Assembly: GCA_937915755.1 (NCBI GenBank)
Contig: CALGGR010000232.1
Coordinates: 1-5,961, forward strand
Source of the DNA: an uncultured Fretibacterium sp.
GTDB lineage: Bacteria; Synergistota; Synergistia; Synergistales; Aminobacteriaceae
DNA: 5,961 nucleotides
Reading direction: 5' to 3'
Shown: piece by piece, positions 1 through 5,200 of the stretch
Layout of the letters: the number at the start of each line of letters is the position of its first letter
Position numbering within the stretch: position 1 is the stretch's first letter
Translations under genes and position numbers: made by a program
Notes under the pieces: model-generated
What the model saw: the letters and a program-made list of their open reading frames with translations, nothing else
The model's database searches: none
Told to the model about the DNA's origin: nothing

Positions 1-413
1 GCATCATCGACAATCCTCCCGCTCTCAATGTCGCTGTTGCTAATTCTCTCGTCGCTAGCAACAAAATCGTCATCTGCTCGTCCGCTGAGGCTTTCGCTCT
101 CGATGGCCTCATGGAACTTTCCGCTACTCTCGATGACGTTCACCAGTTCATGAATCCTGCTCTCATTATTGATGGCATTCTCATTACCATCTTCAACCCC
201 AGAACTATCATCGGCCAACACATGAAGGAGCAACTCTCAAGCATTGCTCAGGTCATGAACACAAAGGTCTACAATACTGTCATTCGCAGGTGCAACACCA
301 TCAGTGTCAGCCAGTCCGACCGTAAGTGTATTTTTGACTACCCTGCTACCAACGCTGCCATTGACTATGGCAATTTCCTTGATGAATTTTTAGGAGGTCA
401 TCTTCATGGCTAA
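1..413 (+). CDS. parA: ParA-family partition ATPase, C-terminal part (5' partial)
   Basis: The frame is open from the left edge (first whole codon at base 3) to a TAA at 411-413, giving 136 residues. It begins at IIDNPP, matching the conserved Asp-x-Pro-Pro segment that follows the Walker B-like strand of ParA/Soj/MinD ATPases. Next come the family's S/A-E-x-F-x-L-x-G-L helix (SSAEAFALDGL, residues 28-38), a GILITIFNPRT strand/loop, a Y-N-T-V-I-R strand, and the late D-Y-P-A-T-N-A-A-x-D-Y segment. The Walker A lysine motif would lie about 100 residues upstream, outside the window. ParA proteins hydrolyse ATP on the nucleoid and move plasmid copies apart with a partner bound to a centromere site. 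The stop overlaps the next gene's start by 8 bases, so the two are probably translationally coupled. The family call is firm; whether the gene is intact upstream cannot be seen. Confidence 0.9.
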   Translation, partial: IIDNPPALNVAVANSLVASNKIVICSSAEAFALDGLMELSATLDDVHQFMNPALIIDGILITIFNPRTIIGQHMKEQLSSIAQVMNTKVYNTVIRRCNTISVSQSDRKCIFDYPATNAAIDYGNFLDEFLGGHLHG

Positions 414-678
414 GAAAAGAGAATTTGCGTCCGACTCCGATGTCTCTCGCTTCATCTCACGCAAACAAAACCCCGCTGAGGCAACTCACACAAAGGAAAG
501 ACAGCAGGTTACCATCTATCCTAACAAGGACGAACTGGAGCATGTCAAAATTCTGGCTAAAGTAAAAGACGTTAACCTCAACTCTATGCTTCTCGCTCTC
601 ATCAGGGAAGCTATGACCAATGAGGAATACCAGAAAATTATTCACGCATACCTCCAGATGAAGGAAGCAACTCTGTAA
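406..678 (+). CDS. Small ribbon-helix-helix protein, probable ParA partner
   Basis: This 90-residue protein has a basic, probably disordered N-terminus (MAKKREFASDSD, with R15 and R19 following). A short beta strand, QQVTIYP (about residues 33-39), leads into two helices (about 41-53 and 56-70). This is the ribbon-helix-helix (MetJ/Arc/CopG) pattern found in small plasmid centromere-binding proteins. The ATG at 406 follows an AGGAGG at 392-397 with 8 bases between. It overlaps the parA stop, the usual arrangement for a small parB-type or omega-like gene behind parA. By analogy it would bind centromere repeats and repress its own operon through the N-terminal strand, while its N-terminal tail stimulates ParA. 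No obvious parS iterons are visible in the window, so they may lie upstream of parA. It has no resemblance to full-length ParB (no HTH or CTPase motif). A plain CopG-type repressor is the alternative. Confidence 0.72.
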   Translation: MAKKREFASDSDVSRFISRKQNPAEATHTKERQQVTIYPNKDELEHVKILAKVKDVNLNSMLLALIREAMTNEEYQKIIHAYLQMKEATL

Positions 679-697
679 CTTTCCTAACGCATCATCT

Positions 698-728
698 TCT
701 CCCTGTCATTACGGCTGGGAGATTTTTT
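698..728 (+). terminator. Rho-independent terminator of the parA operon
   Basis: TCTCCC (698-703) pairs perfectly with GGGAGA (717-722) across a 13-base loop and is followed at once by six Ts (723-728). It starts 19 bases after the stop of the ribbon-helix-helix gene, so it fits as the end of the partition transcript. On the opposite strand no T-run follows the stem, so it should act only in the + direction. The stem is short (6 bp) but has four G:C pairs. Confidence 0.68.
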
Positions 729-897
729 CTTGTATCTCCTTAAACTTCCTGCGGGGATAGTTGCCCTTAATCACTTCATTCATGTCCTCTAAAACCTTCT
801 CAAGTGTCCATTTTTGAAAATCTTTCCTTCCTCCTGTAAAATCAAGACTATGTGTATTTTCAAAACTCGTTTTCATTACTGGAGGCTTCTTTCGCAT
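709..897 (-). CDS. Doubtful small ORF, 62 residues, unknown function
   Basis: This reverse-strand frame fills the gap between the partition operon and the resolvase gene, so it is not a shadow of a confident gene. Its product is highly charged, with a plausible helix around residues 29-45 (W-T-L-E-K-V-L-E-D-M-N-E-V). I recognise no family. Against it: no good ribosome binding site precedes the ATG at 897 or the internal ATG at 876, its 5' part overlaps the resolvase promoter and start codon, and its stop lies in the loop of the partition operon's terminator. It may be a chance frame or a relic of an older gene. Confidence 0.2.
   Translation of the reverse strand: MRKKPPVMKTSFENTHSLDFTGGRKDFQKWTLEKVLEDMNEVIKGNYPRRKFKEIQEKISQP
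814..842 (+). promoter_or_regulatory. Sigma-70-type promoter of the resolvase gene
   Basis: TTGAAA (814-819) and TAAAAT (837-842) are each one mismatch from the -35 and -10 consensus and are separated by 17 bases, the optimal spacing. A TG lies directly before the -10 box. Transcription would start near 849-850, leaving a leader of about 46 bases before the ATG at 896. The leader contains the GGAGG ribosome binding site at 881-885, 10 bases from the start codon. Confidence 0.65.
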
Positions 898-1471
898 GAT
901 TTACGGCTATGCCCGCGTCAGCACAAATGGTCAGGCTCGTGATGGTAATTCTCTTGACGCTCAGATTTCCGCTCTTAAACACGCGGGGGCTGAAGCAATT
1001 TTCTCCGACGTATTCAGCGGCACAAAGAACAATCGCCCTCAACTCGACAAGCTACTGAAGGTCATTCAGTCAGGCGACACGCTCATAATTACGAAGCTGG
1101 ATCGCATTGCTCGCAGTCTCATTCAGGGCATTCAGCTTCTCGAAAGCCTCAGCGACAAGGGCGTTATCATTGACGTTCTCAACATGGGCATCATAGATAG
1201 TTCACCCACCGGCAAACTCATTAGGAACATCATGCTGTGCTTCTCTGAGTTCGAGCGCGACATGATACTTCAGCGCACTATGGAGGGCAAAGCCATCGCC
1301 AAGCAGAATGCGAATTACCGTGAAGGCCGTCCCAAGAAGTTCAAGCGAGCACAACTAGACCACGCACTGGAGCTACTGCAAACGCATTCGTACAAGCAGG
1401 TCTCCGCTATGACAGGCATCAGCATAACGACAATATACCGAGCAAAACAGCAAGCCGCGCAAAAGGGCTGA
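896..1471 (+). CDS. Serine recombinase, resolvase/invertase family
   Basis: A complete 191-residue protein, the usual size for the small serine resolvases and invertases (about 180-200). The N-terminal catalytic domain opens with Y-A-R-V-S-T, placing the nucleophile at Ser9 with Arg7 beside it. K-L-D-R-I-A-R-S at 67-74 supplies the conserved Asp69, Arg70 and Arg73. The segment T-G-K-L-I-R-N-I-M-L-C-F-S-E-F-E-R-D starting at 105 is the long E helix that forms the dimer and grips DNA. E-G-R-P-K at 143-147 begins the C-terminal arm. A small helix-turn-helix (about 166-186) follows: Y-K-Q-V-S-A-M-T-G-I-S-I-T-T-I-Y-R. Such enzymes cut both strands through a 5' phosphoserine and exchange DNA at paired sites. 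Beside a partition operon the likely role is plasmid multimer resolution, but DNA inversion or transposon resolution cannot be excluded. The start is set by GGAGG at 881-885. A candidate site lies just downstream (1487-1539). Confidence 0.93.
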   Translation: MIYGYARVSTNGQARDGNSLDAQISALKHAGAEAIFSDVFSGTKNNRPQLDKLLKVIQSGDTLIITKLDRIARSLIQGIQLLESLSDKGVIIDVLNMGIIDSSPTGKLIRNIMLCFSEFERDMILQRTMEGKAIAKQNANYREGRPKKFKRAQLDHALELLQTHSYKQVSAMTGISITTIYRAKQQAAQKG

Positions 1472-1486
1472 ACGCATTTACAGCAC

Positions 1487-1539
1487 GAGCCTCAAAGATA
1501 ATCGCGTCGTCGTACAACGCAATGCAATCATCGAGGCTC
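1487..1539. repeat. Near-concentric inverted repeat, possible recombination site
   Basis: GAGCCTC (1487-1493) and its exact complement GAGGCTC (1533-1539) flank a smaller imperfect dyad, CGTCGTACAACG (1508-1519). The two dyads are centred within half a base of each other, near 1513. Inside the outer arms partial matching continues (4 of the next 6 positions). It begins 16 bases after the resolvase stop codon. Nested arms around a short central TA are compatible with a serine recombinase crossover site, which is typically about 28 bp with accessory sites nearby. No second copy is visible in the window, and there is no T-run to make it a terminator. The site assignment is inference. Confidence 0.35.
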
Positions 1540-1565
1540 TGTGTTTGAGCTTACATTGCTGGCTT

Positions 1566-1932
1566 CAGCTTCACCGCACCGCCCCCAACTACAAGTGCCG
1601 CCCCCAATTCATAACCTCCCTACCTATATCCGAACGCCCCTTCCCTATCCATGTTACCGACATCACGTCAATTCCCACTACCAACAACACCAGACCAACA
1701 ACACTCCTACAGGATACCTCTCCAGCGGCATCAAGGCGGCGGCCTACACCTTCCCCAACTACCCAACATACCCATAGTCATACGACCCACACCACAACGA
1801 GCACCATACCTTCGTCCAACTATCCTACGAACACCCCCACTTACCCGAACCTGAACAATACCACTCCGCCCCGATACACTCCCAATACTTTTACCGCGAC
1901 ACACAAAACTCCAACAACCATGACGAACACCC
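1566..1932. repeat. 367-bp tandem direct repeat, copy 1
   Basis: Every base matches copy 2 at an offset of 367. The + strand is C/A-rich and almost lacks G (hand count about 160 C, 37 G). It holds many short look-alike words such as CCAACAAC, CGAACACCCC and CCAACTA, so it appears internally simple. A 10-bp word, CCGCCCCCAA, occurs twice, 19 bp apart (1579 and 1598). The unit is not a multiple of three, so frames shift from copy to copy and no convincing gene lies in it. The whole stretch 1472-2097 holds no gene I can support. Confidence 0.95.
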
Positions 1933-2299
1933 CAGCTTCACCGCACCGCCCCCAACTACAAGTGCCGCCCCCAATTCATAACCTCCCTACCTATATCCGA
2001 ACGCCCCTTCCCTATCCATGTTACCGACATCACGTCAATTCCCACTACCAACAACACCAGACCAACAACACTCCTACAGGATACCTCTCCAGCGGCATCA
2101 AGGCGGCGGCCTACACCTTCCCCAACTACCCAACATACCCATAGTCATACGACCCACACCACAACGAGCACCATACCTTCGTCCAACTATCCTACGAACA
2201 CCCCCACTTACCCGAACCTGAACAATACCACTCCGCCCCGATACACTCCCAATACTTTTACCGCGACACACAAAACTCCAACAACCATGACGAACACCC
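1933..2299. repeat. 367-bp tandem direct repeat, copy 2
   Basis: This is an exact duplicate of copy 1, abutting it with no spacer. Two further bases (CA, 2300-2301) continue the match, so the unit edges are uncertain by 2 bp. On the minus strand, bases 2299-2098 are read as the C-terminal end of the large primase frame, and the stop (2100-2098) lies within this copy. The 10-bp word CCGCCCCCAA recurs at 1946 and 1965. No inverted terminal repeats or target-site duplication border the pair, which argues against an insertion sequence. Confidence 0.95.
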
Positions 2300-5200
2300 C
2301 ACACTCCATTTCCATTCTCCCCTTCATAATATGTCGATTTTTTGAGTCTCATTTGTATAGACAATTTTAGCAAACCCTGTGCTCGTCTCATTTCTTTTAT
2401 TACCCAGCCCAATACACAAAGTCGAGCGTAAACTTCCCTGAGTTTCAGGCTGACTTCCTTATATTTCGTCCTATCCCGATAATATTTTGCCTTCGAGACT
2501 CCCAATATTTCATATTCAGGAATGCGTCGTTTCTTCTTCGCTTTCGGCTCGGCATGTTCGGGCAATTCCTTCAATATCTTTAGTCGTTCCTGTTCCTCCG
2601 CTGTTATATCCAAACGCCTGATTAGCGTCCCCTTCTTAAATCTATATACGTCTTGCTCTCCCATGAACCGATTTCGTAGCGTTACTAATGTGTCGGGATC
2701 ACATTCTTGTGCAAACGTGCCTCCGCACTTCTCTATCAGCCTCTGCGCCAACTCGTTAAAGTCCCTTTCATCGCTAACATTCACAAATCCTGCTATTACT
2801 GCAAAATTCATCGCACAGAATACAGTGTCCTCTCTATGGCCCTGCGGCACTGTTCCGCCATTCTGCTCTGCCCTGATTGCTAACAGCTTCACTAGGTCAT
2901 CAAAGATTTTCAACGCGGGGCTAAATCTTGATTGCTGGTGTGCCGCTTTTCGACGTTCTACATATTCCACAGTCAAGTCCTCAAGGTTCAATTTCTTCGG
3001 CGAACGATTCGCTTTCTTCTGTGCGTTAGCTTCAGCAGATTCTTCCTGCGAAAATGGAAGCACCACTTTGGCCAAATCATCAAAAAGATATTTCGTTTCA
3101 GGATTTTCATATTCAAGCCTTACGGGGGTTCCGTCCTCTCCCATAAATCCCTCTAACGGGAATAATGCAGTCGTTTTTTTGACACTTGAGAACTCCATCG
3201 CTCCCCAGTCCTCAAAGTGCCAATTCAAAAACTCCTGCGTGTCCTTCCATCTCGGCAACGCTATTCCGGGCAAATACTTCCCTGTTGGTTCTTGGGAGTA
3301 CCGCCACATCAATATCAGCTTCTGACCGTCCCGCAGTATTCGGTTCGGTTCGGGGATTCCTATCCCGCGATATTCTCCGCAACGCTTCTGTATGTTCTTG
3401 AGCTGTTTCGCAAACGTCGCTCCGGGACATTGCGTCAATACTACATAGCTGAAGTAAAGATTTTCTATGTACCACGCTCTGTCCTCACGTTTGGGCACGG
3501 AATATTCCGCAACTGAGCATTCTAATCTGTGGCTCTTGTCCTGCTTCGCTAGATAACCCCGAATTTCTGACCTTGAGACAAATTCACCACGTCCAGCCGT
3601 CGCGTCGGACACGTAGAAACTTGGTACACACAATTTTTTCTTGCCCTCTGATTGATTGGTCGTTTTGGCTTCAACGCTCGAACATTCAGCGGTCTTTGTT
3701 TCGCAGGATTTTTCTTTGACCGCTGGCTTCTCGGATTTTGGCTCATCGGCTTTTACTTCCGCTTCTGGTACACGGATCGGCTCGCTGGGGGCTTCGGGCG
3801 CAAGGACAAATGCCTCGATTGCTTGTGCAAATTCCTCAAAGTCATAATCCTCTCCCTTGAAGATTACACGCACTTCTCTGTCCTGCGTTTCGGGCTTGCA
3901 GTTCTTCGTTCCCTCTACTCGCAAAACTCGCGCTCCGTCCGTTGAATGGCTGTCCGCTCCGATTTCCTTGAACATCTCGACAAGTTTCCTTTCGAGACGC
4001 ACCCAACGTGATAATTCATTCGCTGGCATCAATCGCTTAAAGAAATATTTTATGTGCGCTCCGTTCCCGCTGAATAGTATTTCGCTGGGGATTGGAATTT
4101 TTTTCGCTCGGCAATATTTCAGAATCGCAGTCTTCCATTCTTCCGCTGTAAGGTTTCCGCGTCCGGCTTCCTTCCCGTCTATATCAATGAAACAAGCTCT
4201 AAACGCCGCTACATTCTCGACTTTGCGATTCTTATCGCTCTTAAACTGTAACTGCGAAACGTAAACGTTATATTCTTCAAAGTCGGGGATCGTCCGCTTC
4301 AGTTCCGCAAGTTTTTCAAGCACTCGGCTCGCGGGTGTCCAATACTCCGTCCATTTGCCACGTTCGCCCTTCGCTTTATTCTGGGTGCAAATGCAAACCC
4401 AGTTATCTCCATCACGATGAAGCCTCAATATATCCAATGCGTTGTCTTGTACGTCCGCAACTTTGACTACTGGCTGGCAAGGTTGGATTTCATGCGTTGC
4501 AGGAGCTGAGATTTCACTTGCCTCTGCTTGTGCTTCACTCATCTCATGAGTAGCTGATACGTGCTGACTTTGAGAGTCTTTCTTCATCATTAGAATCTCA
4601 AAATCCGTATACTTCGCTAACTCCGTTAAAAAATTCGCAAACGGGCTTTCTGGTTCAATCACTTCCGATACTCGGCCCATTGTCTCTGCCACTTCTATTG
4701 GCTGTCTCTCTCGAACTTCTTCCTGCTCTGGCTGAGGGGCTTTAGGGGCTTGCTGCTCGCGTTTCTCTTTGCGAACCTCTCCAAATTTTAAGCCGAGACG
4801 TTCCGCTAACTCCTCATATGTCAGCACTTCATCTGCTTCTCCGACTATACTGCGTCGGCTTCCCGTCTTCGTGTTCAACGTCCCCACTACACTCAGCATT
4901 GAGGTCGCTTTTAGCTGCGTCTCGTCTACTCCGAAATCCCAGAATAATCGGAATAGTGCTTCCTGCATTGCGTCATACTTCGGATTAAATCTAGGATATT
5001 TGATCCTCAGATCATCACGTTCGCCGCAATTCTTCATCACGTTACGCCATATCCAGCGCAGTTCATACGTCTCGCCGTCCCCGTTATCCACTATCACGGG
5101 CTTCGGCACATTATATTCAAGGCAACGGGCATAAATTAACTCCTTTGCCTGTTCTATCGTCGGGATATAACCGAGTTCGGAATCCCTTAAATCCAGCACT

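Larger units (their letters stand above)
1566..2301 (+). promoter_or_regulatory. Long C-rich, G-poor tract, candidate Rho loading region
   Basis: As RNA from the + strand, this 736-base tract downstream of the resolvase gene would be about 44% C and 10% G, rich in YC dinucleotides and poorly able to fold. That C-over-G excess is the known mark of Rho utilisation sites, which normally span only about 80 bases. No hairpin-plus-T-run terminator is visible after the resolvase stop. The primase gene converges on this point, so a Rho-dependent stop here would prevent antisense transcription into it. Composition is seen directly; Rho action is inferred and depends on the host having Rho. Confidence 0.3.

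Noticed and set aside
457..645. Reverse 62-residue ORF inside the ribbon-helix-helix gene
   Set aside because: It lies wholly within a well-supported coding region and has no family match or ribosome binding site.
679..895. parS-like centromere iterons downstream of the partition genes
   Set aside because: I looked for short direct repeats here and found none; the gap is explained by a terminator and the resolvase promoter.
860..1042. Reverse 60-residue ORF over the resolvase start
   Set aside because: It is a shadow of the resolvase catalytic domain, whose motifs are unmistakable in the + frame.
1541..2221. Several + strand open frames across the tandem repeat, Pro/Thr/Asn/His-rich
   Set aside because: They exist because G-poor sequence lacks most stop codons. 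The same peptide appears in two frames because 367 is not a multiple of three. There is no ribosome binding site or family resemblance.
1566..2299. Diversity-generating retroelement template/variable pair
   Set aside because: The copies are identical with no adenine-specific changes, they abut directly, and no reverse transcriptase gene is present.
1566..2299. CRISPR array or insertion sequence
   Set aside because: There are only two long copies with no spacers, no terminal inverted repeats, no target duplications and no transposase.
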